This document shows positions 48,300 through 57,732 of a DNA stretch of 64,000 bases, piece after piece; position 1 is the stretch's first letter; the number at the start of each line of letters is the position of its first letter. Source of the DNA: Coriobacteriia bacterium (GTDB taxonomy: Bacteria > Actinomycetota > Coriobacteriia > Anaerosomatales > Anaerosomataceae). The notes beneath the pieces were generated by a model. The model ran no database searches. It was not told the origin of the DNA and worked only from the letters and a program-made list of their open reading frames with translations. Where the stretch lies: the NCBI GenBank assembly GCA_030652115.1, contig JAUSBK010000003.1, positions 1 through 64,000 on the forward strand, given 5' to 3'. Position numbers and translations under genes: made by a program.

Positions 48300-49079
48300 A
48301 TGGACACGAACACCGGCTACCCGCAGCCGCCACAGCCGCCCGTACCGCCGACACCGCCTCCGGGCTACGCACCGGCACCGGAGCCGCAGGCGCCGTATGG
48401 CAACCAGCCCGCACAGGCGGGATACGCGCCGGAGGCCGTCGCACCGCCGAAGAAGAAGCGCAAGGGGTGCCTCATCGCGGCGATCATCGCCGTGGTGCTG
48501 CTGCTCGGCTGTATCGGCACGGTACTCGTGGTGGCGGCCGTCACCACGAACGACGATGCCGTCGCCTACAGCGAGGCCGACTTCGACAGTGCGATCAACA
48601 AGGTCGGTCTGGTGTGGCCGGAGCTTCCGGCAGACGCCGATCCGGCCGCCTACGAGCGTGTCTACACCGGGCAGAAAGCGGTCGACGTCACGCTCACCGA
48701 AGCCGAGCTCTCAGCGCTCATGTCCTTCCACCACGACTCGTCGTACTGGCCGATCAAGAGCATGGACGTCGAGCTTGCCGGCGGTAACACGGCGAGAGCA
48801 TCGATGGTTGTGTCGTATGCCGGACGCGACTGGCCGGTGGAGGTCTCGGGCAGCGGGGAGGCGGCCGGCGGCGGGCTCAACCTGAACCTGAACTCGGCGA
48901 AGGTGATGGGCATGGACATCCCCGCCGAGTACCTCCCAATGGGCTCGGACATACTCGAGAACATCATCAACCCGCGCCTGTTGAGGGCCGGTATCACCAT
49001 CGACATGCTCGTGAGCACCGAGGACGGCGCGCACTTCGTGGGCACGACGTGGGAGAGCGCCGAATACGTGGCTAGGTAG
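48300..49079 (+). CDS. Membrane-anchored extracytoplasmic protein with Pro-rich N-terminus
   Basis: The 259-residue product has a cytoplasmic Pro/Gln-rich segment (1-48), a KKKRKG stop, one membrane helix (57-81) and an outer domain of about 175 residues. The outer part has no Cys and shows an alternating beta-strand pattern (VDVELAGGNTARASMVVSY). No family is recognised. It lies upstream of the CHAD gene with 39 bp between them. Confidence 0.65.
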   Translation: MDTNTGYPQPPQPPVPPTPPPGYAPAPEPQAPYGNQPAQAGYAPEAVAPPKKKRKGCLIAAIIAVVLLLGCIGTVLVVAAVTTNDDAVAYSEADFDSAINKVGLVWPELPADADPAAYERVYTGQKAVDVTLTEAELSALMSFHHDSSYWPIKSMDVELAGGNTARASMVVSYAGRDWPVEVSGSGEAAGGGLNLNLNSAKVMGMDIPAEYLPMGSDILENIINPRLLRAGITIDMLVSTEDGAHFVGTTWESAEYVAR

Positions 49080-49118
49080 CGATGTCCACTTGTCTGCAAC
49101 CGCGGGGAGCACGCACGC

Positions 49119-50219
49119 ATGAACAAGCGCTTCATCATCCCGGGTGTCAGCGCGCGGACGCCGCTTGCCGAAGCGGCGCCGGCGCTGTTGCTCGCCAAGG
49201 CCGAGCCGCTCTTCGCGCTTGAGGAAGCGGCGCGCAGCGGCGCGGACGCCGACGCTGTCCACGACATGCGGGTGGCGTCGCGGCGCCTGCGCGAGGCGAT
49301 GCGGCTGCTCGAGCCGCTGTATCCGCGTCGCGAGTTCAGGGCGTGGTACAGGCGAGTCCGCCGCATCACGCGCGCGCTCGGTCCGGTGCGCGACTCGGAC
49401 GTGTTCATCGAGGACTTCGCGAAGCTCGGCAGCCGGGTGGGCGGCGAGGGTAAGCGCGCGGTGGCGTTCATGATCGGCTACCGGTTCGGCCGGCGCGAAC
49501 ACGAGCTCGCAGCGCTGAATGCCGAGCTGGGGCATCTGGATCTGGAGGGCGGTCGCCGGTCGCTCGAGGCCCTCGCATTCCATCTCGCGGATCCTCGCCG
49601 GGCGAGCGTGCCGTTTGCGGCGTTCGCGTACGGCGCCATCGCCGAGCGCGCGGCCACCGTCTTCGGCGCTCAGCCGGCCGCCCTGAGCGAAGCAAGCGTG
49701 ACGCAGCAACACGAGCTGCGCATCCACTACAAGCGCCTGCGGTATGCGGCGGAGGCGTTCGCGCCCTGCTACGACGACGCATTCGATGCCGTGCATGCCA
49801 CGCTCACCGCGTTCCAGGACACCCTCGGCGACATGCACGACATGCACGTCTTCCTCGAGTTGCTGCGCTCACCCGAGATCGCGCAGGACGCCCGGCAGGC
49901 GGGGGTGCCGGCCGGCGCGCTGGTCGAGCTGGAGAGCGTGATCGAAGCGCAGGCGCATGCTGGCTTCGAGCGGTTCGCAGCGCTTGCGGCGGAGCATCCG
50001 GGTGAGACGCTGCTGCCCCGGCTGCTGCTGCCGCTCACGCGCGCTCCGGAGCCGGAGCAGGCTGTGGTGGCCGCCGAAGAGGCCGACGGCTGGGAGGAAG
50101 CGGGCGTGGTCTCGCCGGTGATCGTTGGCGACGAGCCGTGGTCCGAGGGGTGGGACGAAGGGGAGTCGGTGGTTGAGCCGCTGCCGATCGTCGAGCCAGG
50201 CGGCGAGCCGGGCGCCTAG
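49119..50219 (+). CDS. CHAD-domain protein (polyphosphate-binding)
   Basis: CHAD domains are helical, with many conserved His and basic residues, and bind polyphosphate granules. The 366-residue protein shows VHDMRVASRRLREAM (about 47-61), RDSDVF, ELRIHYKRLRYAAE and LGDMHDMHVF, the typical pairs. The last 55 residues are acidic and low complexity. The neighbouring CYTH, Ppx, Ppk1 and PPK2 genes support a polyphosphate role. Its stop overlaps a convergent coiled-coil gene by 4 bp. Confidence 0.92.
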   Translation: MNKRFIIPGVSARTPLAEAAPALLLAKAEPLFALEEAARSGADADAVHDMRVASRRLREAMRLLEPLYPRREFRAWYRRVRRITRALGPVRDSDVFIEDFAKLGSRVGGEGKRAVAFMIGYRFGRREHELAALNAELGHLDLEGGRRSLEALAFHLADPRRASVPFAAFAYGAIAERAATVFGAQPAALSEASVTQQHELRIHYKRLRYAAEAFAPCYDDAFDAVHATLTAFQDTLGDMHDMHVFLELLRSPEIAQDARQAGVPAGALVELESVIEAQAHAGFERFAALAAEHPGETLLPRLLLPLTRAPEPEQAVVAAEEADGWEEAGVVSPVIVGDEPWSEGWDEGESVVEPLPIVEPGGEPGA

Positions 50220-50590
50220 ATGCGCTTGTGTCGCCCGAGCAGGCGATCGAGCGCGGTCAGCGCCTTCAACTGCTCCACCCGCGTGCGCTGCGCCTCGAGT
50301 TCGGTTGCCAGCTTTTCGGCGCGCTGACGCTCCACCTCGAGCGCCTTCTGCTGCTCCTGGGCGACACCGCGCGCCCAGGCCACCTGGGCCATGAGGTTGG
50401 TGCGGTCCGACTCGAGCTGGCTGATGCGCGCGAGCGAGGTCTCCGGCGCGGCGGCATCCGGTGTCGCCTCGGGCGCAACCTTCGGCTCCTTCACCTGACG
50501 CTTTTTGCTCTCTGGCGCCCTCTTGAGCGAGACGAGTTTGGCGGGCGTCGCCCGCGAGCCCTTCTTCGACTTCTTGCCGCGCTTCGCCAC
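50216..50590 (-). CDS. Small coiled-coil protein with Lys-rich N-terminus
   Basis: The 124-residue product has a very basic N-terminus (AKRGKKSKKGSRATPAK) and a C-terminal coiled coil of about 70 residues (ARISQLESDRTNLMAQVAWA and on). The GTG at 50590 follows AAGGAG. Such basic helical proteins often accompany polyphosphate granules (phasin-like or histone-like), but the assignment is only positional. It is convergent with the CHAD gene and divergent from the CYTH gene. Confidence 0.6.
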   Translation of the reverse strand: MAKRGKKSKKGSRATPAKLVSLKRAPESKKRQVKEPKVAPEATPDAAAPETSLARISQLESDRTNLMAQVAWARGVAQEQQKALEVERQRAEKLATELEAQRTRVEQLKALTALDRLLGRHKRI

Positions 50591-50675
50591 GTCGCCGCTC
50601 CTTCGGATCCGCCGTCCAGCCGAGTGTACCGCATGCGGATGGTCGCTTCGCGACCAGCGTGTAGACTGAAGTCCG

Positions 50676-51182
50676 ATGGCAGAACGCGACCCCCGGAGCG
50701 TCATGGAGATCGAACGGAAGTACCTGGTATCCGATGCGCCCGCCGGGGTTGCGACCGGGCCGTGGACGTCGCTTCGGCAGGGCTACCTCGCTTCGGGACC
50801 GGGGGGCGAGGTGCGCGTGCGGAACGCGGGCGGAGCGCTCACGCTCACCGCGAAGAGCGGCGCCGGACTGGTACGCGAGGAGCGTGAGATCTCCATCACG
50901 CAGGCGCAGTTCGACGATCTGTGGCCGCTCACGGAAGGCCGACGCATCGAGAAGCGCCGTGCGGTCCTGCCGGCGGGCGAGCTTGGCTACGAGCTCGACG
51001 TCTTCGAGGGCACGCTCGCGGGTCTCGTGATCGCCGAGGTGGAGTTCGCGTCGCTCGAGCAGGCCCAGGCGTTCGTCGCGCCCTCCTGGTTCGGCCGCGA
51101 GGTGACCGACGATCCGCGCTACACCAACGCCTCGCTCGCGCTCGCCGGCGTCCCGGCGGTACAAAGCGGCGACATCCAGTGA
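50676..51182 (+). CDS. CYTH-domain protein (triphosphate tunnel enzyme)
   Basis: The 168-residue protein has the CYTH signature EIERKYLV at residues 11-18, then repeated strands with alternating charged residues (EVRVRN, LTLTAKSG, REEREISI, KRRAVLPAG, YELDVFEG, AEVEF). CYTH enzymes hydrolyse tripolyphosphate or make cAMP; the short bacterial form next to CHAD and Ppx points to inorganic triphosphatase activity. Its stop overlaps the ppx-like start (GTGA). Confidence 0.92.
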   Translation: MAERDPRSVMEIERKYLVSDAPAGVATGPWTSLRQGYLASGPGGEVRVRNAGGALTLTAKSGAGLVREEREISITQAQFDDLWPLTEGRRIEKRRAVLPAGELGYELDVFEGTLAGLVIAEVEFASLEQAQAFVAPSWFGREVTDDPRYTNASLALAGVPAVQSGDIQ

Positions 51183-52693
51183 GGATCGCCGCCATCGACA
51201 TAGGCTCGAACTCGATCCGGACCACCGTGGTCGAGGTCCCGGTGGGCGGTCCGCGCGTGGTGCTCGACGAGGAGCGCGCGTTCGCACGGCTCGGTGCGGG
51301 GCTCGCCGAGACGGGGCGGCTGTCGGAGCACGCGATGGACGAGAGCGTACACGCGCTCGACATGATGCTTCGCATCGCGCGCGAGTTCGAAGTCACGCAC
51401 GTCCGCGCGATCGCCACCGAAGCGGTGCGTTCGGCAAGCAACGGCGCTGCGTTCGTGGAGCGCCTGCACGATGAGCTCGGACTGGACGTGGAGGTCATCA
51501 GCGGCGAACAGGAAGGTCGTCTCGCGCTGCTTTCCGCGGTCGAGAGCCTGGCGCTCACGGGCAGCATCGCGATCATCGACATCGGCGGCGGTTCGGTGGA
51601 GCTCGTGCGCGCATCCGGCCGCGACGTGGAGCGGATCGTCTCGCTGCCGCTGGGCGCGGTGGTGCTCTCGGAGCGCTTCCGCACCGCCGACCCAATGTCC
51701 AAGCACAAGTACCGCGACCTCGGCAGGCACGTTCGGACGACGCTCGCCGGGGCGCTGCCCGCAGGCGAGGAGCCGCCGGCCGCCTTCGTGGGTTCGGGCG
51801 GAACCGTCACCACGCTGGCGGCCATCGTCGCCGCCGACCGCAGCCCCGGGCTCGTGAGCATGCACGGCTTCGAGATCGGCCGCGCGGAACTCAAGTCGCT
51901 GCGCGAGCGGCTGGCTCGCACCACCGCCAAGGAGCGCGCAGCGATCAAGGGGATGTCGGACGGGCGCGTGGACCTCATCGTGGCGGGAGCGGTCGTGCTT
52001 GACGAGGCGATGCGCGCGCTCGGCTGCGCGAGCGTGATCGCAAATGCTCGCGGCATGCGGGAGGGCATCATCATCGACACCGTGGAACGCGAGCGCGGTC
52101 CTGCGCCCGAAGTGGACCGCATGCGCTCCGCGCGCGACTTCGGCCGACAGTGCCGACACGACGTTCAGCACGCCGAGCAGGTGTGCCGCCTCTCCCTTGC
52201 CCTGTTCGATGCGCTGCGCTCACCGCTCGCCCTCGACCCGGAGGACCGGCCGCTCCTCGAGGCTGCGGCGCTGCTGCACGATGTGGGCTACCACGTCTCC
52301 TACGAGCAGCATCACAAGCATAGCTACCACCTGATCACACACGCGACGCTTCCGGGTTTCAGCGCGGCCGAGCGTCGCCTCATCGCGGCGATCGCCCGTT
52401 ATCACGCCGGGTCGCTACCGAAGGCGAAGCATGAGGCGCTTGACTCGCTCGGCGAGGCCGAGCGGGGCACGGTCTCGCGACTGGCTGCGCTCCTCAAGAT
52501 CGCCGACGGGCTCGACCGCTCCCACGGCCGAAGGGTGGACGGCATCGTCGCCGAGGTGAGCGAGGGTTGGGTGCGGCTGACGGTGACCGGGCGGCCTCCG
52601 CTCGACATCGAAGTGCAGGCCGCCGCGCGGAAGGCCGCTCTGTTCGAGCTCGTGTGGGGGATGCCGGTCGAGATCGCCGGGGGCGGAGCGTGA
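51179..52693 (+). CDS. ppx: Ppx/GppA phosphatase with C-terminal HD domain
   Basis: The 504-residue protein has the ASKHA fold of exopolyphosphatases: AAIDIGSNSIR at the N-terminus, IDIGGGSVEL and VGSGGTVTTLAA, with a Glu in ISGEQEGRL as likely catalytic residue. After about residue 310 there is an HD domain (LLHDVGYHVSYEQHHKHSYHL). It should remove terminal phosphates from polyphosphate or pppGpp. The GTG start overlaps the CYTH stop. Confidence 0.9.
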   Translation: MRIAAIDIGSNSIRTTVVEVPVGGPRVVLDEERAFARLGAGLAETGRLSEHAMDESVHALDMMLRIAREFEVTHVRAIATEAVRSASNGAAFVERLHDELGLDVEVISGEQEGRLALLSAVESLALTGSIAIIDIGGGSVELVRASGRDVERIVSLPLGAVVLSERFRTADPMSKHKYRDLGRHVRTTLAGALPAGEEPPAAFVGSGGTVTTLAAIVAADRSPGLVSMHGFEIGRAELKSLRERLARTTAKERAAIKGMSDGRVDLIVAGAVVLDEAMRALGCASVIANARGMREGIIIDTVERERGPAPEVDRMRSARDFGRQCRHDVQHAEQVCRLSLALFDALRSPLALDPEDRPLLEAAALLHDVGYHVSYEQHHKHSYHLITHATLPGFSAAERRLIAAIARYHAGSLPKAKHEALDSLGEAERGTVSRLAALLKIADGLDRSHGRRVDGIVAEVSEGWVRLTVTGRPPLDIEVQAAARKAALFELVWGMPVEIAGGGA

Positions 52694-52697
52694 CGCC

Positions 52698-52880
52698 CTA
52701 ACGCGGATCGAAGTGGCCGCAGGGCTTCTCGTCGGCGGAGCGCTTCTTGTCGCGGCGCTTGCAGTAGCCGCCTTTCTTGCGGGCATCGAAGTTGCGGCAG
52801 CTGCCGCAGGTAGCGTGCGCGCTTTTCGCAGAGTCCTTCTTCTTGCCCACGCTGGCTCCCGTCGCGTCGCCGCCTGCCAT
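52698..52880 (-). CDS. Small Cys-rich basic protein (zinc-binding-like)
   Basis: A 60-residue protein with four Cys (CGSCRNF, GYCKRRDKK, KPCGHF) in a Lys/Arg-rich context. The pattern CxxC-x13-C-x13-C suits a small zinc site. It lies in the opposite strand between ppx and ppk. The family is not recognised, and the start ATG at 52880 has no strong ribosome binding site. Confidence 0.5.
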   Translation of the reverse strand: MAGGDATGASVGKKKDSAKSAHATCGSCRNFDARKKGGYCKRRDKKRSADEKPCGHFDPR

Positions 52881-53009
52881 ACGCTGACGCTAGCGCACCC
52901 GGCGCCTCACGCCAATGACCAGTAAGTCACACGGCACACATCCCGCCCGTGCCGCTACACTGAAGGCACGAGGCTCGCACGTGAGCGAGCGGGGAGGGGA
53001 TGGCGCCGA

Positions 53010-55145
53010 ATGGTTGTGCGTAAGGCGGTCAAGCTGACGTCTCCGGAGCTCTATCTGAACCGGGAGACAGCGCTTCTTGAGTTCCAGGATCGCGTGCTTG
53101 CGGAAGCCAACGATCCGCGCAACCCGCTTCTCGAGCGTGCCAAGTACCTCGCCATCTTCAGCTCCAACCTCTCTGAGTTCTACATGGTCCGCGTGGCCGG
53201 TCTCAAGCAGCAGATCGCGGCCGGCGTGGGAGGACTCTCCGACGACGGACTCACGGCGGCCGAGCAGCTGGTGCTCGTGCGCGAGCGTATCCCGCTCATG
53301 CTCGGCGCAGCGCGCGAGAGCTTCAACCGGCTCAAGGGCGAGCTGGCCGCCACAGGGATCAGGCTGCTCGACTACGCCGATCTCGGTGACGCCGAGCGCG
53401 CTATCGCAGACGAGTACTTCGCCTCTGAGGTGTTCCCGGTGCTCACACCGCTGGCGTTCGACCCCGGCCGTCCGTTCCCGCACATCTCGAACCTGAGCAT
53501 GAACATTGCGATCGTAGTCACCGGCCCCGACGGCGAAGAGCGTTTCGCGCGCGTGAAGGTGCCCAAAGCGCTGCCGCGGCTCGTCCCGCTTGTGGCGCCG
53601 GGCGCAGAGTCAGGGCGAGAGCATACGTTCGTCTGGCTCGACCAGCTGGTGATGGCCCACGCGGGCGCGCTGTTCCCCGGCTACGAGGTGGTCGCCGCGC
53701 ATCCGTTCCGCATCACGCGTGACGCGGAGATGGTCATCCAGGAGCTCGAGGCCGACGACTTGCTCGAGACGATCGAGCAGGGCATCCGGCAGCGCCGCTT
53801 CGGCTCGGTCGTGCGCATGACGGTGGAACCGACGATGCCGGAGAACATCCGCGACATCCTCGTCGAGAACCTCAACATGGACCCGACCGACGTGCTTACG
53901 ATCGACCCGCCGCTGGGGATGAGCGACCTGTTCTCGCTTTCGAAGATCGACCGGCCCGACCTCAAGTACGCTCCGTTCGTGCCGGCCCTCACCGTGCAGC
54001 TGGGCGAGGGCGCGGAGAGCGACATCTTCACCGCGATCCGCGAGCGGGACATCCTGCTTCACCACCCGTACGAATCGTTCCAACCGGTCGTCGCGCTCAT
54101 CCGGCAGGCAGCGCACGATCCCGACGTGCTCGCCATCAAGATAACGCTGTACCGGGTGGGTGCCGACTCGCCGATCGTCGAGGCGCTCATGGATGCCGCG
54201 TTTGCCGGCAAGGAGGTGGCGGTCCTCGTCGAGCTCAAGGCGCGCTTCGACGAGGAGAGTAACATCGAGTGGGCGCGCGCGCTTGAGGCGGTGGGGGCGC
54301 ACGTCGTGTACGGCCTTGTCGGCCTCAAGACCCACAGCAAGGTCTCGCTCGTGGTACGCCGCGAGGCGGGCAAGATCCGCCGCTACGTACACGTCGGCAC
54401 GGGCAACTACAACCCGGTAACGGCGATGCTCTATACCGACCTCGGCCTGCTCACCTGCGACGACAAGATGGGCGAAGATGCCTCGGCGCTGTTCAATCTC
54501 GTGACCGGCTATGCTCGGAAGAACGCGTACAGGCGCTTTCTGGTAGCACCCGTGGACCTTCGTGAAGGCCTTGTCGCGCTCATCAGACGCGAGATCGATC
54601 ATGCGGTCGCCGGCCACGGCGGCGCGCTCATCCTCAAGATGAACTCGCTCGTGGATCAGAAGCTGATCGCGCTTCTATACGAGGCGTCCCAGGCAGGCGT
54701 CGAGATCGATCTGCTCGTGCGCGGCGTGTGCTGCCTACGCCCGGGTGTGCCGGGCGTGAGCGAGACGATCCGCGTGAAGAGCCTGGTCGGCCGCTTCCTC
54801 GAGCACAGCCGCATCTACTGGTTCGCCAACAACGGTGAGCCTGATGTATACATCGGCAGCGCCGACCTCATGCCACGTAACCTCGACCGGCGCGTGGAGG
54901 TACTCGCCCCCGTGCGCGATCCCAAGCTCGTCAAGCGGCTGCGCGAAGAGATCCTTCAGATGTACCTCACAGACGACGTGAAGACGCGCATCATGCGCGC
55001 CGATGGCACGTACGAGCATCTCCAGCCTGCCGAGGGCGCGCCCGGGCTGTGCGCGCAGGAGAGCCTGCTCACGATCCGCAAGAGCGTCGTGCCGAAGCGC
55101 AAGCGCAAGGGAACGCCTCAGAAGCGCAAGGGCGGCAAGAGGTAA
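53010..55145 (+). CDS. ppk1: Polyphosphate kinase 1
   Basis: The 711-residue enzyme reversibly builds polyphosphate from ATP. The PPK1 layout is complete: N domain (LYLNRETALLEFQDRVLAEA, split), FSSNLSEFYMVRV, the PLD-like HxK His in KTHSK (about 445), HVGTGNYN, the second His in EHSRIYWF and the C-terminal RNLDRRVEV. GGGGAGGGG-type sequence precedes the ATG. It is the central gene of the polyphosphate island and is followed 9 bp later by PPK2. Confidence 0.96.
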   Translation: MVVRKAVKLTSPELYLNRETALLEFQDRVLAEANDPRNPLLERAKYLAIFSSNLSEFYMVRVAGLKQQIAAGVGGLSDDGLTAAEQLVLVRERIPLMLGAARESFNRLKGELAATGIRLLDYADLGDAERAIADEYFASEVFPVLTPLAFDPGRPFPHISNLSMNIAIVVTGPDGEERFARVKVPKALPRLVPLVAPGAESGREHTFVWLDQLVMAHAGALFPGYEVVAAHPFRITRDAEMVIQELEADDLLETIEQGIRQRRFGSVVRMTVEPTMPENIRDILVENLNMDPTDVLTIDPPLGMSDLFSLSKIDRPDLKYAPFVPALTVQLGEGAESDIFTAIRERDILLHHPYESFQPVVALIRQAAHDPDVLAIKITLYRVGADSPIVEALMDAAFAGKEVAVLVELKARFDEESNIEWARALEAVGAHVVYGLVGLKTHSKVSLVVRREAGKIRRYVHVGTGNYNPVTAMLYTDLGLLTCDDKMGEDASALFNLVTGYARKNAYRRFLVAPVDLREGLVALIRREIDHAVAGHGGALILKMNSLVDQKLIALLYEASQAGVEIDLLVRGVCCLRPGVPGVSETIRVKSLVGRFLEHSRIYWFANNGEPDVYIGSADLMPRNLDRRVEVLAPVRDPKLVKRLREEILQMYLTDDVKTRIMRADGTYEHLQPAEGAPGLCAQESLLTIRKSVVPKRKRKGTPQKRKGGKR

Positions 55146-55154
55146 GGGGTTGCG

Positions 55155-56021
55155 ATGAGCAAGCAGAACGGCAAGAAGCCGCACGACCCGGAGAAGGACG
55201 TGTACCGCGCGTACGTCGATGATCCGAGCGGGCCCAAGCCCAAGAAGATGAGCACCGAAGTCTACCTCAAGGAGCTCGAGAAGCTGCAGATCGAGCTCGT
55301 GAAGCTGCAGGAGTGGGTGAAGCGCGAGGGCCTGCGTGTGGTCGTGGTCTTCGAGGGCCGCGACGCCGCGGGCAAGGGCGGCACCATCAAGCGGATCACC
55401 GACGCGCTCAATCCCCGCATCTGCCGCATCGTGGCACTGCCCGCTCCGACCGAGCGCGAGGACGGCCAGTGGTACTTCCAGCGCTACGTCTCGCAGCTGC
55501 CCGGCGCAGGCGAGATGGTGATGTTCGATCGCTCCTGGTACAACCGCGCGGTCGTTGAGCGCGTGATGGGGTGGACCACCGAGGAGCAGGTCCAGGAGTT
55601 CTTCCGCGACTGCCCGGAGTTCGAGCGCATGCTCAAGCGCAGCGGCATCATCCTCATCAAGTACTGGTTCTCAATCTCGGACGACGAGCAGGACCGTCGC
55701 TTCCAGGAGCGCATCGACGATCCGCTCAAGCGCTGGAAGTTCTCGGACACCGACCTACAGGGTCGGGACCGCTGGGAGGAGTTCTCGCGCGCCAAAGACG
55801 AGATGTTCAAGTACACGGACACCAAGGAGTCGCCGTGGTGGGTCGTGGAGGGTGACGTCAAGAAGCGCGCACGCCTCAACTGCATCCATCATCTGCTCCA
55901 CCAGATCCACTACGAGGACGTTGTGCAGAAGCCGTTCAAGCTGCCGCCACGCAAACAGTCGACCGGCGGCTATGTTCGCCCGCCGATCGACTCGCAGACA
56001 TACGTGCCCGAGGTGTACTGA
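55155..56021 (+). CDS. ppk2: Polyphosphate kinase 2 (PPK2 family)
   Basis: The 288-residue enzyme has Walker A EGRDAAGKGG (67-76), the lid-type PTERE-GQWYFQRY and Walker B DRSWYNR (125-131). This is the single-domain PPK2 class I, which transfers phosphate between polyphosphate and nucleoside diphosphates. Having both PPK1 and PPK2 next to each other suggests balanced synthesis and use of polyphosphate. Confidence 0.95.
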   Translation: MSKQNGKKPHDPEKDVYRAYVDDPSGPKPKKMSTEVYLKELEKLQIELVKLQEWVKREGLRVVVVFEGRDAAGKGGTIKRITDALNPRICRIVALPAPTEREDGQWYFQRYVSQLPGAGEMVMFDRSWYNRAVVERVMGWTTEEQVQEFFRDCPEFERMLKRSGIILIKYWFSISDDEQDRRFQERIDDPLKRWKFSDTDLQGRDRWEEFSRAKDEMFKYTDTKESPWWVVEGDVKKRARLNCIHHLLHQIHYEDVVQKPFKLPPRKQSTGGYVRPPIDSQTYVPEVY

Positions 56022-56061
56022 CGGCTCCGCGCCGGCGCCCGCTCGTGTGCGATACCGGAGT

Positions 56062-56718
56062 TCAGACTCCGGTGACCGCCGTGAACAGCGCGTTGCCTGC
56101 GATGATGCCCACCGCCACACCGACAACCTGCAAGGCGAGGTAGATGCCGCGTGTCGGCCTGCCGGAGATCGTGCTCTGCGGGTTGCCGGCTCGTGCGTCT
56201 TTGAACGCATCGATGGCCCGGCTCACCACGAAACCGACCGGCACAAGTCCCATGATCCAGAACACGATGCCCGAGACGATCCAGCCCCAGGTGCTCGCCA
56301 TGAACTCGGGCGGGTTCAGGCCCAGGCGCAGGAAGTTCCATCCGAGGGGGATGAACAGGCCCATCCATCCGTACAGCAGCGGACTCTCGCCCCAGCCCCG
56401 CTTCGTTGCGAACAGCGCGAGACCGCCGAAGATGAGCATCGTCCATATGGAGACCGGGATCAGCCACACCCAGTCGGGCGCCGGACTCACGATCTCGTAC
56501 GGGCCACCCGACGCAACGAACGCCCCCGAGGTCTCCATGATCGTCCCCATACCCAGGTAGAGCATGGTGATGGACGCGGCGACCCCGGCCGCCGCCAGGA
56601 GCGCCACAATCGACCCCACGGCGCTGACCGGCACGGGTTCGGGTGGCTTCGCCGAGTCGTACGACTCGGAGGTGGCGCCTTGGGCGACTGTGCCTCCCGG
56701 CCGAAAGATGATTGCCAT
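56062..56718 (-). CDS. Hypothetical membrane protein with five helices
   Basis: The 218-residue protein has a Pro-rich N-terminus and about five membrane helices (roughly 33-60, 80-100, 115-135, 145-165 and 195-215). Conserved-looking GWMGLFIPLGWNFLRLGL and SRAIDAFKDARAG lie between. No family is recognised. It follows the zinc-ribbon gene 9 bp downstream, so they may be co-transcribed. Confidence 0.65.
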   Translation of the reverse strand: MAIIFRPGGTVAQGATSESYDSAKPPEPVPVSAVGSIVALLAAAGVAASITMLYLGMGTIMETSGAFVASGGPYEIVSPAPDWVWLIPVSIWTMLIFGGLALFATKRGWGESPLLYGWMGLFIPLGWNFLRLGLNPPEFMASTWGWIVSGIVFWIMGLVPVGFVVSRAIDAFKDARAGNPQSTISGRPTRGIYLALQVVGVAVGIIAGNALFTAVTGV

Positions 56719-56727
56719 GGCACCCTC

Positions 56728-57009
56728 CTAGAGCAGGCCGGGCTTCTTCCCCGGCTGTGGCGGCTTCACGCCCGCGAGCATGCAGCGGACGGCAACCGGA
56801 TCGGTCGCCAGTTCGACGTACCCGCATGCGATGCATGCGTGGGCTGACAGGGCGGTGGAGTCCGGCCAGCCCGCGCTCCGACTGGGGATGTAGCGCGCGT
56901 CGCGCTGCGCGTTCAGGCTGCCGTCATCCATGATGGCTCCGCACTTCGGACACGTGCGCGTGCCGGGTTCGCCGGCAAAGTCGCTGACCTCCGGGATGCC
57001 GTCGATCAT
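56728..57009 (-). CDS. Zinc-ribbon protein
   Basis: A 93-residue protein with two Cys pairs, CPKCG (about 20-24) and CIACGY (about 58-63), forming a likely zinc ribbon of the type seen in DUF6487-like proteins. The ATG at 57009 follows GAGGGGAG. Partner and role unknown. Confidence 0.7.
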   Translation of the reverse strand: MIDGIPEVSDFAGEPGTRTCPKCGAIMDDGSLNAQRDARYIPSRSAGWPDSTALSAHACIACGYVELATDPVAVRCMLAGVKPPQPGKKPGLL

Positions 57010-57135
57010 CGTTCACTCCCCTCGTGCGATGGCTAGAACGCCTATACCCTATCCGATGGCGGGCGGCAGCCGTAACCTGTGTTAAGAGTGGCGCGTTGTC
57101 CTCTATACAGGGCTGAGACCATGTGGGGGTCGGGT

Positions 57136-57618
57136 ATGTCCGTGGGGGTGGCGACAGTCGACGCATGCGGCGCGCACGACGTTCTGTCGCGCGCTGCCCA
57201 CACCGTGGTCGACCAGTTCGCCACCGTGCTCGCAGAGCCGGCAGATGACTTGCACGGATTCTCGCGCGACACATGCCTTCTTGGCTGTAGCTGTTTCCAC
57301 GGCCCGATCGGCGGCATGGTGTCGGTAGTGGCCCCACGGAGGCTCTGTGAGTCGATGCTCTCGCACATGGTCGGCTGTGATGAGCATGCCGAGGAGTTCG
57401 AACAGATCACCGCGAGCGTGCTCGGCGAGCTTGCCAACATGATCGCGAGTCAGGTGGCTCTCTCGCTTGAGCCGGCCGAGACCGTGATGATGACGCCGCC
57501 GACGGTCGAGGAGTCCACCTACGATGACTGGGTCACCCTCGACGGGTCGCGCGACCGCGTGCGACTCAACGTCGGCGGCTGGCCGCTTCTCGCGCTGCTG
57601 TCGCTGAGCGCCGCCTAG
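57136..57618 (+). CDS. CheX/CheC-like protein
   Basis: The 160-residue protein resembles CheX-type CheY-P phosphatases: an N-terminal part with VDQFATVLAEP, a central beta-sheet and ASVLGELANMIASQVA, which fits the E-x-x-N phosphatase helix (E, N). No chemotaxis genes are nearby. The ATG at 57136 follows GGGGGTCGGG. Confidence 0.65.
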   Translation: MSVGVATVDACGAHDVLSRAAHTVVDQFATVLAEPADDLHGFSRDTCLLGCSCFHGPIGGMVSVVAPRRLCESMLSHMVGCDEHAEEFEQITASVLGELANMIASQVALSLEPAETVMMTPPTVEESTYDDWVTLDGSRDRVRLNVGGWPLLALLSLSAA

Positions 57619-57732
57619 GCGCCCGCGCTCGCGACGCCTTCCGGGAACACATCTCTTCGGCGCGTCTGTGTTCCGCTATCATGCTCCCAGTCGTCGCGCT
57701 GCGGCGGCAGGGAGACAGGGGAGGGGCGCCGC

